Source: Deltaproteobacteria bacterium | GTDB lineage: Bacteria > Desulfobacterota > Desulfuromonadia > Desulfuromonadales > Geopsychrobacteraceae | NCBI GenBank assembly: GCA_024280335.1 | Contig: JAJRQI010000063.1 | Span: 17,721-81,720, forward strand | Direction: 5' to 3' | Length of the DNA: 64,000 bases | Part shown: positions 42,566 through 52,400 of the stretch, in pieces | How positions within the stretch are numbered: position 1 is the stretch's first letter | How the letters are laid out: each line of letters begins with the position of its first letter | The notes under the pieces: generated by a model | Database searches by the model: none | What the model saw: the letters and a program-made list of their open reading frames with translations, nothing else | Told to the model about the DNA's origin: nothing | Made by a program: the position numbers and the translations under genes

Positions 42566-43471
42566 TCAGTGAAATTGGGGGGCAAACAGAAGAACCACAG
42601 CGATATGCAGATTCAAGAACAGCAGAAACCCGATGCTGAGTCCGGTGTGGACGGCGGTCCAGAACGGGGCGCTGGTTTCGTAGATATTCAGCAGCAGCAG
42701 ATTTCGCTGTAGAATCAAGTGTTTGCTGAAGGCCTCCGGCGGCGCCCTGAAGTGGCCGGGGCTGTCGAGCTCTCCACTGAATTGTGCCGGGCTATGTTTG
42801 CACCGCCGCTTGTCCGGCAACGGGTACCCCTTCTGGGTCGCCCGCTTAAGCACCCAGAGAATCTGTAAATCCCGAAAAAAGTAGCGTACCATCTGCTCCA
42901 CCTGCGGTGGCTGATCGAGTGGGTCTTCCTGCAGAATCTGTTGCAGGCGCTGCCGTTGAGCACGGCTTAAAAAGAACAGCGCGGCAGTGTGATTCCAATC
43001 GTAACGGGCGTTAAGCTCTTCGAGCAGTCGCAGCCGCCGGGTGCGGGCGACCGCGCAACGGGTAGCGAGAAAGCGGGCCAGGAAGCCGCTGATAACGGTG
43101 GCCCACAGCGCCAGATTAACCAGCCCCTTGATGCCGAGCAGCTGGCTGTGGGCGTGACCGATGAGCAGCAGCGGCCCGAGGGTTCCGAGAAGGATATGCA
43201 GGTTGAGCCAGTAGCGCTTCGGTCCGGAACCCTGCAGAGGTGGTAACCGCTTGCGAAGAACGTAGAGCAGTATCGACAGCAGGCAGAGCAGTGTGCCGAC
43301 GATTCCCAGCAGCAGGCCGGTCCCTTTGCCGGGGAGCAGCGGCCCCAGCAGTCCCGTCAGTAAAAACCAACCCTCAACGGCCGGGGATGGTATGGCGTCA
43401 GTTCCTGCCCATGGAATGAAAACGGACGTTCTGCCAGGTATCGGTGAAATGGCATTTGGCGCAGGGTTCAT
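42566..43471 (-). CDS. Cytochrome-b-like integral membrane protein of the cytochrome cluster
   Basis: About 301 residues with four to five hydrophobic helices (roughly 33-75, 88-115, 118-138 and 270-298) and histidines placed within them ('LNLHILLG', 'LIGHAHSQ', 'AVHTGLS', 'LNLHIAVVLLF'), suggesting b-type haem ligation as in ferric-reductase or cytochrome b561-like subunits. A ~110-residue cytoplasmic stretch separates the last helix. The start is uncertain: ATG 43471 gives a 74-base overlap with the cytochrome c gene and no ribosome site; no standard start codon lies nearer the first helix. Function as an inner-membrane quinone/ferredoxin-to-cytochrome link is inferred from context. Confidence 0.7.
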   Translation of the reverse strand: MNPAPNAISPIPGRTSVFIPWAGTDAIPSPAVEGWFLLTGLLGPLLPGKGTGLLLGIVGTLLCLLSILLYVLRKRLPPLQGSGPKRYWLNLHILLGTLGPLLLIGHAHSQLLGIKGLVNLALWATVISGFLARFLATRCAVARTRRLRLLEELNARYDWNHTAALFFLSRAQRQRLQQILQEDPLDQPPQVEQMVRYFFRDLQILWVLKRATQKGYPLPDKRRCKHSPAQFSGELDSPGHFRAPPEAFSKHLILQRNLLLLNIYETSAPFWTAVHTGLSIGFLLFLNLHIAVVLLFAPQFH

Positions 43472-45611
43472 GACCGTGCAGATGCGGCACGGTGTGATCA
43501 GGCATGTCGCCGTCGGGGTGCGGGTGTCCGGGGTGCAGCGGTCTGGGGTGGCAGCCGCTGCAACGGCTGGCGTTCAGGTCGTAACGATTGCCGCCGACAT
43601 GGCAGGCATTGCAGCGCATGGCGTTGTTGTGCGGCCCGGCCAGCAGGTAAAAGGGGTGGTTGTAGCGCGCCCCCTGCCAGGCCGAGGTATTGTGGCATTG
43701 TCGGCAGTCGCCGTTGATCCCGGCGTTTGGATGGCTGGGATTGCGGCTGCGGCGCAGGTCGTCGTTATGGCAACTTTCGCAGTCGATCGGGGTGTTACGG
43801 TAGTTGCGTCCGGGGTGGCAGCCCCGGCAGTTTGTGCTGCGATGGCGACCGTCAAGGATAAACCCGGCGCTGATGTGGCGGAAGGTCGGCGGCAGCCAGC
43901 CGCTCGGGGCATGACAGCGGTCACAGTTGCGAGAACCGAACTGGTTGCGATGGGGATCCCGATGACAGGAGGTGCAGTCGCTGTTGAGGCGGACCAGCCG
44001 GTCGTCGCGATGGCACTGGTTGCAGGTCAGGCGGGCGTGGCGTCCTTCCAGCGGAAAAGGCCCCTCGCTGTGGCTGCTCAAGTCGAGATCCCAGCCGCGC
44101 GGATTGTGGCAGCGGATGCAGTCGGCGCCCCGCAGTCCTGAATGTGGATCCAGATGGCAGTCGGCGCAGCCTTGACTGGCCCTGCCGCGAAAGCGTCCCT
44201 CGCTGTGGCAGGCATTGCAGTCGGCTTCTAGGTGGTCGCCTTCGAGCTGAAATTTGGCCCGCTCATGCTTAAAACGATCGGGACTCCAGCTGCCTGCGGC
44301 ACTGTGGCAGTCAGCACAGGGGGTGGCGGCGAACTGCCCCTGATGTGGTTCCAGATGGCAATCGGCGCAGCCTTGATTTGATCTGCCGCGAAAGCGCCCA
44401 TCGCTGTGGCAATCGCTGCAGTCGGTCTCTTTATGGGCGCCTTCAAGCTTAAATTTTGCCCGCTCATGCTTGAAAAGATCCGGCGTCCAGCTGCCGGCGG
44501 CGCTGTGACAGTCGGCACAGGGGGTGGCGGCGAACTGCCCCTGGTGCGGCTGCTGATGGCAATCGGCGCAGCCTTGATTTGATCTGCCGCGAAAGCGCCC
44601 ATCGCTGTGACAATCGCTGCAGTCGGCCTCTTTATGGGCGCCTTCAAGCTTAAATTTGGCCCGCTCATGCTTAAAACGATCTGGCCTCCAGCTACCGGCG
44701 GCACTGTGGCAGTCAGCACAGGGGGTGGCGGCGAACTGCCCCTGATGCGGCTGCTGATGGCAATCGGCGCAGCCTTGATTTGATCTGCCGCGAAAGCGCC
44801 CATCGTTGTGGCAATCGCTGCAGTCGGCCTCTTTATGGGCGCCTTCGAGCTGGAATTTTGCCCGCTCATGCTTGAAACGATCGGGCGTCCAGCTGCCGGC
44901 TGCACTGTGGCAGTCGGCGCAGGGGGTGGCGGCGAACTGTCCCTGATGCGGCGGCTGGTGACAGTCGGCGCAGCCCTGCTTGGCCCGACCGCGAAAGCGT
45001 CCCTCGCCATGACAATCGCTGCAGTCAGCTTCGCTGTGGGCGCCTTCAAGCTTAAATTTTGCCCGCTCATGCTTGAAGCGATCCGGCGTCCAGCTGCCGG
45101 CTGCACTGTGGCAGTCGGCGCAGGGGGTGGCGGCGAACTGCCCCTGATGCGGCGGCTGATGGCAGAAAACGCAATCGGTTTGCTGTTGCAGATAGCTGCG
45201 CTCACGGTGGCAGCTGTTGCATTGCAGAGCGGCATGTGCTCCGTCCAGCGGAAAGCCGGTGCGCTGATGGCGGAAAACCTCCGGTTTCAGCAGTTCGCGC
45301 GGGACGATGTCGAACTTTCGTCCGGCATGATCGGGGTGGCAGGCAAAGCATTTTTTCTCGAGTTGGGCGTGATAACCCAGGTTCTGTTCAGTTCGGGTCC
45401 GAAGCTGCTTGTGGCAATCGAGACAGAGACGGTCAGGGACTCCGCCGCCGATGCTGTGACACTTGAGGCAGTCGCTGTCGTACCGGGCATGCAGCGCGGT
45501 CAGGGGACCGGGGCTGGCCAGCAGCGAAAGCGATTCAGGAACAGCCGCCTGAATTTCACCCGACAGGGCCGGCAGCAGCAGGATAATCAGCAGGATCAGT
45601 CGTTTGATCAT
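43398..45611 (-). CDS. Exported multihaem c-type cytochrome with 30 CxxCH motifs
   Basis: 737 residues with a signal peptide ('LILLIILLLPALSGEIQA') and 30 CxxCH haem-binding motifs by direct count. Motifs 6-20 lie in five tandem 67-residue units, each with three haems and the text 'FAATPCADCHSAAGSW', 'RFKHERAKF', 'LEGAHKEADC' and 'GRFRGRSNQGCADCH'. The N-terminal five and C-terminal ten haems are in non-repeated sequence. One haem per ~25 residues is typical of wire-like cytochromes used in extracellular electron transfer. I preferred ATG 45611 to the TTG just before it. Downstream of a beta-barrel and an exported protein, and upstream of membrane cytochrome b-like and ferredoxin genes. Confidence 0.95.
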   Translation of the reverse strand: MIKRLILLIILLLPALSGEIQAAVPESLSLLASPGPLTALHARYDSDCLKCHSIGGGVPDRLCLDCHKQLRTRTEQNLGYHAQLEKKCFACHPDHAGRKFDIVPRELLKPEVFRHQRTGFPLDGAHAALQCNSCHRERSYLQQQTDCVFCHQPPHQGQFAATPCADCHSAAGSWTPDRFKHERAKFKLEGAHSEADCSDCHGEGRFRGRAKQGCADCHQPPHQGQFAATPCADCHSAAGSWTPDRFKHERAKFQLEGAHKEADCSDCHNDGRFRGRSNQGCADCHQQPHQGQFAATPCADCHSAAGSWRPDRFKHERAKFKLEGAHKEADCSDCHSDGRFRGRSNQGCADCHQQPHQGQFAATPCADCHSAAGSWTPDLFKHERAKFKLEGAHKETDCSDCHSDGRFRGRSNQGCADCHLEPHQGQFAATPCADCHSAAGSWSPDRFKHERAKFQLEGDHLEADCNACHSEGRFRGRASQGCADCHLDPHSGLRGADCIRCHNPRGWDLDLSSHSEGPFPLEGRHARLTCNQCHRDDRLVRLNSDCTSCHRDPHRNQFGSRNCDRCHAPSGWLPPTFRHISAGFILDGRHRSTNCRGCHPGRNYRNTPIDCESCHNDDLRRSRNPSHPNAGINGDCRQCHNTSAWQGARYNHPFYLLAGPHNNAMRCNACHVGGNRYDLNASRCSGCHPRPLHPGHPHPDGDMPDHTVPHLHGHEPCAKCHFTDTWQNVRFHSMGRN
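44133..45137 (-). repeat. Five 201-bp in-frame tandem repeats within the cytochrome gene
   Basis: The phenylalanine codon that opens each unit falls at 45137, 44936, 44735, 44534 and 44333, an exact 201-base period. Units 2-4 are the most alike, the fifth is diverged at its end. Each unit encodes 67 residues and three haem motifs. Copy number could change by recombination without breaking the frame. Confidence 0.93.
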
Positions 45612-45637
45612 CAATTCTATCCGTTCTTCGCTTGATT

Positions 45638-46195
45638 TCAGGGTGCGGACCAGATCAGCGGCACGCCGTGATAGGGGCAGAACAGGTAACTGTCCGGAAA
45701 CTTGGCCTGATCCAGCGGGCAGCTGCGGACTTGGCCGATCGATTTTTCGAAGCGGATTTTAATGATATCGCGGAGCTTGATCTTCTGCTCTTTGAGGGTT
45801 TGACCGGTGTCGGGCAGGGTGTAGCTCAGCGATCCCCGATCGAAGTAGGCGTCGCTCAGCATGCGGACTTCACCGTTTCTGAGCAGCAGGGTCAGTATGC
45901 CGGTTTGCGGCACATACTTGGAATGTTGATAGACGTAATTGACCTCGCTCGTCAACAGGTTCAGTTCCAATGCTTCGCCGACCGGAATACTGACCGTTTT
46001 CTCGGCCTCGCGGCCGACAATCAGATCATCCTTGCGCAGTGGCTGCAGAAAGCGCGTCACGTTGAACTGACGACCGTCCCGGGTGTAGATCGTGCCGCCG
46101 ACATAACTGCGCGCCGCGGCTGTGCCGGGAACCCAGACGAGAAGCAGGCTTACCACCAGAAGGTAGCTCATTCGTATCAAGTGATATTGCGGCAT
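45638..46195 (-). CDS. Small exported protein of the cytochrome cluster, unknown function
   Basis: 185 residues with a signal peptide ('MSYLLVVSLLLVWVPGTAAA') and a mostly beta-like body ('VGGTIYTRDGRQFNVTRF'). The end carries a Cys pair in 'SCPLDQAKFPDSYLFCPYHG', which could bind metal or form a disulfide. GGAGG five bases ahead of the ATG. I do not recognise the family. Its place between the barrel gene and the 30-haem cytochrome suggests it helps assemble or connect them. Confidence 0.75.
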   Translation of the reverse strand: MPQYHLIRMSYLLVVSLLLVWVPGTAAARSYVGGTIYTRDGRQFNVTRFLQPLRKDDLIVGREAEKTVSIPVGEALELNLLTSEVNYVYQHSKYVPQTGILTLLLRNGEVRMLSDAYFDRGSLSYTLPDTGQTLKEQKIKLRDIIKIRFEKSIGQVRSCPLDQAKFPDSYLFCPYHGVPLIWSAP

Positions 46196-46207
46196 AAAGA
46201 CCTCCGG

Positions 46208-47917
46208 TTAAAAGCGGTACGCGAGAAAGAGCGAAAAATTATGGCCGTCGGCCCGGTCCGGGGTTGAAGTCGGATCGCCGTCGCGATCGAAACCGAGCCC
46301 CAGGGTTGCGCCGTTTTGAAAGCGCGCCTGCTGAAATTCGTAATAAGCCGAAAAATTGACCCGCTCGCTCAGCAGATAGGTTGCCCCGCCGGAAATGGCA
46401 GCATAGGCCGAACTGCTGCGGCCCTGTAGTTGCTCTGTAAAATTACGCCAGTATTTTAAACCCAGATTCAAACTCAAGCGATCTCCGAAGCCGCGCGCCA
46501 CGGAAGCGCTGTACGAATCGTAATAGGCATTGTAATAGTCGGTCGCCGAGTAGGAAAGGCTGAGGGTGGCGCCGCTGCGGAGCAGATCCGGCAGGTCGAG
46601 GCCGAGAGTCCAGGAGAGGGATTGATCCTGGTCGCGGCGGTTGTAGCGAAGTGAGATGCGATTGATGAGCTGCCTGGAAAACAGATAACGGATGGAGAGG
46701 GCGCTGGAGTAGGTGGTCGCGGTAGCCGTAGGGATGGCATAGGACTCGACCTGGTAGAAGATGCTCCGATAGCTTTCTGCGCGCCAGTTCAACCAGAGGT
46801 CCTGTCGCGGCTGCCAGTTGAAGGCCAGTGAGTAGTTGCTCAGGGTCGGTTTGTTTTCTTCGGAGCGGGCGTCGAGCACCAGATACTGTCGCACTGACAG
46901 CGTGTCGTTAAGCTCCTTGCCGCTGTCCCAGGTCAGGTAGAGGCGGTTGAGCTGCTGCTGATAAAGGTTCACGACCAGCGCTTGTCGGGAGTAGGTTCGT
47001 CCGGCCGAGTTGTCGGTCCAGCTTGAAAAGAGGCCGGCGGAAAAGGCTTCAGAGCGGAAGCTGAAGTCGTAGAGGTCGGGCCGAAAACCGAAAAAGCCAC
47101 CGAAGGACAGGCGGTTGTCGGTTCGTTTGTCGATAGAGAGTCCGTCCACTAATTCTCCCGCCGCGTCGTCGATATAGTGTCGGCCCAGGGTGAGCCGATA
47201 GCGCCCGTCGGGATCGCCCCAGCGATACCAGGCTTCTTCCAGAAAATCACTGGGGATGTCTGCAGACAGGTCTTCGGTCGGAGCGTAACGACCACGCCAG
47301 CGCAGGGCAAATGCGCTGTTCCCCTCTGTGCCGGAAAGCTCCAGAGTGCTTTCGTACACGGTGTAGGAACGATCCGAATAGATTCCTTTGGAGCTGTTTA
47401 CCGACTGGACGAAGCGACCCTCGACGTGGCCGGTCGCCAGCGCGGCCGCCTGTTGAATCCAGTTCAGTCGTTTTTTCATGGTCTTCGACAGTCGGTCCTG
47501 GGTTGTCTGTTCGGTACCCGTCGAGCCAGGTCGTTCTGCTCTGTCCATGGCCCCTCCGGCGTAAATCGGCGTTTCCGACTGTGTGGATTTCTTGGCGCGG
47601 TCGTCAGCCGCAGCTACGGTTTCCTGCCGTCCCGATTGTCCAGTTGCGATTGGCCCACTGGTGGAATCGGCCGGATGGTCCTCTTTGCCGGCAAGCGGTT
47701 GCATTTTCTGCGGAGCATCGATCATGCGCGGCTTGTTAAGTTGACGCTGGGCGACCGACGCGCTGGGCAGCTTGGTTGTGGCCGGTTGAGGCGTCGGTGG
47801 TTCGGGCGATTGAGGTGAATACTGACACCAGTTCAATCCGATCGAAACGGCAAAAAATAACAGGACAAGAAAGCGCGGGCGCACTATCGGTTTGCGATAT
47901 TGCTGCCCTTTTGCCAA
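46208..47917 (-). CDS. Outer-membrane beta-barrel (porin-like) protein of the cytochrome cluster
   Basis: 569 residues from a TTG at 47917 with GGAGGAG just upstream. A signal-anchor ('FLVLLFFAVSIGLNWC') is followed by ~110 residues of low-complexity Pro/Ser/Thr/Gln sequence, then from about residue 165 alternating beta-strands rich in Tyr, Ser and Arg, ending in the terminal-Phe signature of outer-membrane barrels ('FSLFLAYRF'). Strand count looks consistent with a large barrel. Possible C16-type lipobox ('LNWC') is not classic. In metal-reducing bacteria such barrels sheath multihaem cytochromes across the outer membrane; here that role is inferred from the neighbouring 30-haem gene. Confidence 0.8.
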   Translation of the reverse strand: MAKGQQYRKPIVRPRFLVLLFFAVSIGLNWCQYSPQSPEPPTPQPATTKLPSASVAQRQLNKPRMIDAPQKMQPLAGKEDHPADSTSGPIATGQSGRQETVAAADDRAKKSTQSETPIYAGGAMDRAERPGSTGTEQTTQDRLSKTMKKRLNWIQQAAALATGHVEGRFVQSVNSSKGIYSDRSYTVYESTLELSGTEGNSAFALRWRGRYAPTEDLSADIPSDFLEEAWYRWGDPDGRYRLTLGRHYIDDAAGELVDGLSIDKRTDNRLSFGGFFGFRPDLYDFSFRSEAFSAGLFSSWTDNSAGRTYSRQALVVNLYQQQLNRLYLTWDSGKELNDTLSVRQYLVLDARSEENKPTLSNYSLAFNWQPRQDLWLNWRAESYRSIFYQVESYAIPTATATTYSSALSIRYLFSRQLINRISLRYNRRDQDQSLSWTLGLDLPDLLRSGATLSLSYSATDYYNAYYDSYSASVARGFGDRLSLNLGLKYWRNFTEQLQGRSSSAYAAISGGATYLLSERVNFSAYYEFQQARFQNGATLGLGFDRDGDPTSTPDRADGHNFSLFLAYRF

Positions 47918-48160
47918 ATCTCCTCCTTGCCGATCCGGTCGCGTGGTTAATCCGGGAATTTAAGATTGTCAGCGATTGTTATACGCAAGATTCGCGCCAA
48001 GCGATAAACCCTCAATTCGTTGTCCTGTGTGTGGATGAACTGTTGAATATTCTTCGGTTTCTGTAGAAAAGTCTCCGATTCGCCGGCTGACTTTGCTTGT
48101 CGCGGACTTGATCCGGTTGGCGAACTACGATGAATTGTCTGAAGCAGAAATCGGGGTGAA

Positions 48161-48580
48161 TTAAGTAAAAGAACCGGTCTGGATTCTGGCGATGATCGGC
48201 AGGTCGGCGGGCAGAATTTTATACTCACTCAGTTGCTCCGGCGTCACCCAGCGATGATCGACAACCTCAAGATGTTGGATGGCACCGCTTTGCCAGCTGC
48301 AACGGTAGGCAATAATCAGAACCGTGCCCCAATCATAGTGATGGTAGACGCTTTCCAGCACCGGGCCGACAGAAATTTCAATGTTCAACTCTTCGCGAAT
48401 TTCTCTGTGCAGTGATTGGTGCGGGGACTCGCCCGGTTCAATTTTTCCGCCGGGGAATTCCCAGAAACCGCCGTGTGGCTTATCGGTCGGGCGCTGGGTC
48501 AAGAGGATTTTTCCCTGCCGCTGAATAACGGCGGCACAGACGGCGAGAGGCAGGGTGAGGATGCTGTTTTTTGCGGACAT
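48161..48580 (-). CDS. Nudix hydrolase, MutT/8-oxo-dGTP diphosphatase-like
   Basis: 139 residues with the Nudix box 'GGKIEPGESPHQSLHREIRE' continuing into EL (G-x5-E-x7-R-E-U-x-E-E). The 'KILLTQRPTDKPHGGFWEFP' leader and C-terminal 'VDHRWVTPEQLSEYKILPAD' are those of MutT, which removes oxidised dGTP. The glycine after the EE pair is Asn here, a small deviation. Single gene, divergent from menG/ubiE. Confidence 0.87.
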   Translation of the reverse strand: MSAKNSILTLPLAVCAAVIQRQGKILLTQRPTDKPHGGFWEFPGGKIEPGESPHQSLHREIREELNIEISVGPVLESVYHHYDWGTVLIIAYRCSWQSGAIQHLEVVDHRWVTPEQLSEYKILPADLPIIARIQTGSFT

Positions 48581-48712
48581 AGATTGCTGCCGGTGACGAG
48601 AGTTGGATGGTTTTTTGTTGGTCCGCTCGACACTCTATGCTAGAAACAGGCTCCGTTCAACCTGATATTTAGTGATTTAACAGCACCGTTCGTGTTTGCC
48701 GGGAGTTTCAAT

Positions 48713-49429
48713 ATGTTCCAATTGTCCGACAAGGGGCGCGGAGTGCGGCAGATGTTCGACGACATCGCCTCCCGCTATGACCTTCTCAATCGATTACTCT
48801 CCTTCGGGATTGATCGCCGTTGGCGGCGCTTTGCCGTCAGCCAGCTCAGCGTACCGCCGGGCGGTCGGGTGCTTGACATTGCCACCGGCACCTGTGACGT
48901 AGCGCTGGAGATCGCCGAAAATACCGATCCATCGGTCACTATCGTCGGTGAAGATTTCACCCAGGGGATGCTGGTGCAGGGGCAGGCCAAGCTGCAAGCG
49001 TCCCGGCATGGCGAGCGGATTCTGCTGGTCAATGCCCCTTGTGAAGAGATCCCGCATCCTGATAACAGCTTTGATGCTATCACCATTGCTTTCGGTATCC
49101 GCAATGTCGTCGACCGGCCGGCCGGGTTGCGCGAGATGTTTCGGGTTCTCAAGCCGGGCGGTCGGGCCGTTATCCTGGAATTTTCCAACCCGCGCAGCGA
49201 GCTGTTCCGCAAACTCTACTATTTTTATTTTCAGAAACTGCTGCCGGCGATCGGCGGACTGATTTCGAAACGCAGTGCCTATCAATATCTGCCCGATTCG
49301 GTTCTTGAATTCCCCAGCCAGGAAGAGTTTGCGCAAATGATGGGCGAGGCCGGTTTCGGGCGTTTGCAGTCCTGCGATCAGACCTTCGGGATTGCTACGG
49401 TTTATGTCGGAGATAAGTTAGGCGGGTGA
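48713..49429 (+). CDS. menG: Demethylmenaquinone/ubiquinone-type methyltransferase
   Basis: 238 residues with the UbiE/MenG signature: 'VRQMFDDIASRYDLLNRLLS' and 'GIDRRWR', SAM-binding 'GGRVLDIATGTCDVALEIA', 'ITIAFGIRNVVDRPAGLREM' and 'RVLKPGGRAVILEFSNP'. It methylates the demethylated quinone ring, the last step of menaquinone (or a late step of ubiquinone) synthesis. Menaquinone is the likely quinone of a Desulfuromonadales organism, so I use menG. ATG 48713 follows GGGAG; an upstream GTG is in frame but lacks one. Confidence 0.92.
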   Translation: MFQLSDKGRGVRQMFDDIASRYDLLNRLLSFGIDRRWRRFAVSQLSVPPGGRVLDIATGTCDVALEIAENTDPSVTIVGEDFTQGMLVQGQAKLQASRHGERILLVNAPCEEIPHPDNSFDAITIAFGIRNVVDRPAGLREMFRVLKPGGRAVILEFSNPRSELFRKLYYFYFQKLLPAIGGLISKRSAYQYLPDSVLEFPSQEEFAQMMGEAGFGRLQSCDQTFGIATVYVGDKLGG

Positions 49430-49476
49430 GTTTGCCGGTTGATCGCGAGGGCAGAGATGACTTCTGACCCCGTTTT

Positions 49477-52400
49477 TCATTTCTTTTTTGGCGTTTTATT
49501 GAAGAGGTTGTCGATATCCTTGATCAGCTTGATCGGCAGGCCGATTGTGCGTTTCAAGATACCGAAAACGGTGTCTGAGACCGATGATATCGGAACGGCC
49601 GTGACCGCGGGATTTTCGCTCGGTCCCCTGATCTTGAATTGAGCGCTGACCAGCGCCTGCTCTTCACCGGTCAGAATCCAGCCGGCAATCGGGATATTGG
49701 TGATGACCTTGTCGACGGTGCGCAACGGCATGACGGCCAGGTCGAAATCAACACTGTCCTCAATCAGGTTTTTCGTGCCGACCAGCGACATATTCATCGC
49801 TTCGCTGACAATATGCATATCCTGGGTGGTCATGAGTCCATCGGCAACGCGGATACTCCCCTCCAGCAGATCGAACGGCATCCCTTCGTCATCCATGTCA
49901 GGCAGTTTGAAAGAAAACAGCTGCGAAACGTTCAGGATGGAAAAGACCTGAGCCAAGCCGCGAAATTTACGCAAGGTCCCATTTTTGAGCTGCAGGTGGA
50001 TGCCCCCCCTGGCCGTCGGCCAGAAATCCTCACCCGGTTTCCCTTCCAGGTAGAAATCGCCGCGTAGACGGCCGCTGACCAGCCCCCGGCGCAGAAAAAT
50101 ATCTTCATGCAACACCGACGCGTCGAGATCCTCGGCGTGGCCAGAGACCTTCAGCAGTCCATTCTTTTGCGTCCGATCGATCTCAACCCGTGAAAAGCAA
50201 TAGCCGGGGCCGCTCTTGAATCTGAGTGGGAAGATGGTGAAAATACCCAGGTGATCGGTAATCGTTCCGGTCGCCTCGGTGAAGCGCAGTCCACCCAGGG
50301 TTCCCTTGTCTGCCCTGACATTGATGATCAGAGGTTTGTAGTCTTTGCGCTGGGTGAGGTGTGGACCCTTTGGCGGCCCGATAAAAAGTTTGATGACCGC
50401 GAGGATGTCAGCCCGCTCCGATTGGATATCCAGAATCGTCTGCGGATCTTTGAAATTGGCAATTTTTCCACTGACGGTTGCCAGGGTTGCCTCTTCCAGG
50501 CGAACCTTGATCGAATCAAAGAACAGATCGCTAGCGGTGACCCGCAGCTTGGCGTCAAGGTCGTAGAGGGTCAGTTGTTGATTGCGAAAAATCAGATCCT
50601 GGGCCCTGACTTTGCTGCCCTGGATGTTCAGTTTGAGTTGCGGATCTTTCCAGGAGTCCAGTTTGCCGCTGACGGTCAAGGGGGATCTTCCCAGGGATGC
50701 TTTGAGGTTGGAAAAATTCAAGCCCTGCTGGTCAAACTGGATCGCTCCGGTGGTGTGGTTCAGGTCGCCGACGATATGGAACAGGTGTGCGCCGACATCC
50801 GCTAATTGTAATTTACCCTGCAGGCCGCTTTTCTGGCGCTCGAGAGAGAGGCGCGCTTTGCCGACCAGTTTGAGTCTTTTCAGCAGGGGCGATTGTCGCT
50901 GCAGTTTCGCCAGGTCAAATTCTTCCAGATCAAAGCGAAATGTCTGCTCGACCTTGTTGAGTGGAAACGACCCCTTTCCGCTCAGTTTTACGGCACCCAG
51001 CTGCAGTTCTGCCCGATCGACTTTCAGTCGTTGTCCCCCCAGCGAGCCCTCTAGCTGAAGACCGGCGGTTTGACCGGCAGGTTTCTGCAGCAGTTTGTCC
51101 AGCGCCAGGCCCGCCGCTGTCAGGTTGAGATCGAGTCGAAAGTCGGGTTCTCCGACTGCGCCGTGCAGCCGTAATGTAACGGGTGCTTGGCCGGTCAATT
51201 TCCAGTTTTCCGCCAGCCCCAACTGTTGACTGAGAAAGGCCAGTTTCGGTTTCGCAGACAGTTGCAGGTCGAGGGTCGGTTGCTGAAACAGGCCGTCGAC
51301 CCGGCCGGCAAAGTGGATCGGCTGGTTGCCGATGACGATCCGTCCGTTTTTGAGGAGCAGTTGCCGCTCTTTTAGCCTCAGATCCGCGGCGAACTCCTGG
51401 AGTTGCTGCCGCTTCGGTGTCTCCCACTCCAGCGCAGCAATAGCAAGTTCTGCGCTGATCTGCGGCATCCCGACCGGGGCTTGGTCGGCATCCCATTGTT
51501 TTTTCAGGGAGAGAGAGAGCTTTTTCAGTTTTCCGGAAAGCAGTCTTCCGGTGTCCCGACTGTCCCAGCGGGTCAGGATTTCCCGCGTCAGGTCGGTTGG
51601 CTCACTGCCGATTCGGCCGGTCAACAGGTGTGTCTGCTGCTGCCGCTGGAGTTTGAACTCCCCGCTGAGCGGCAAACCCAGGATTGTCCCGCTCAGTTGT
51701 GAAAGTAGTTCCTGTTCTTTGGAGGATTGCCAGATACCGTTAAAATTGAGGAGCTTTTCCCGACTGGTATGGTCGAACAGTCTCGATTGCAGGATGGCGC
51801 CAGCCGCCGGAGTCCCATCAAGGGAGACAAGAAAATCAACGCTTTTGGGAACTTCCCCATCCGTTGTTTTTGGCAATAGGGCGGTTGAGAAATTCTGCAC
51901 TGACAGCTGGCAGTGAAAGTTTTCACTGCGCCAGTGGCGCGGATCGGTGCTGGTCGGCAAGCTGAGCTCGATCGTGAAGTCAGCAGGCTGTTGCGCTTGA
52001 ATGTACTGGCCGTTGATTGTCAGTCGTCCGGATTTTCCCTCCTCCCAGCCGGTTAGAGCCAGAAACAGGTTCTCCAGGTGCAGCAGCAGTCGGGTTTCCT
52101 TGGCGGATCGTTGGTAGATGTGCAGCTCGGCATTTTCTATGGTCAGAATGCCGATACCGAGCTTGTTCAGCAGTTCGTGGGTGTTTCCCTGGCCGGGGTG
52201 CTTGGCGACCGGCAGCCAGATTTGCAGCTTCGGACTGTCAACCAGAACGCGATCGAAGACGAATTTTCCGTCAAGTAATGGTTTGATCTGCAAGGTTGCC
52301 GCGAGGCGCGGAACCACGATCAAGGGGGCCTCTGGTGGGCCGATCCGCAGGTCGTACAGCCCCAGGGCGATGCCGCGCTGGTAGGTCAAGGAACCGCTGC

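Noticed and set aside
44133..45137. CRISPR array
   Set aside because: The 201-bp repeats are adjacent with no spacers and code for haem motifs; no cas genes are present.
43293..45635. Long + strand reading frames opposite the 30-haem cytochrome (43293-44141, 44808-45635) and a minus-strand one at 44228-45235
   Set aside because: They arise from the repeated, GC-rich haem codons read in other frames; they are Ala/Val- or Pro/Ala-rich repeats with no start signal or domain.
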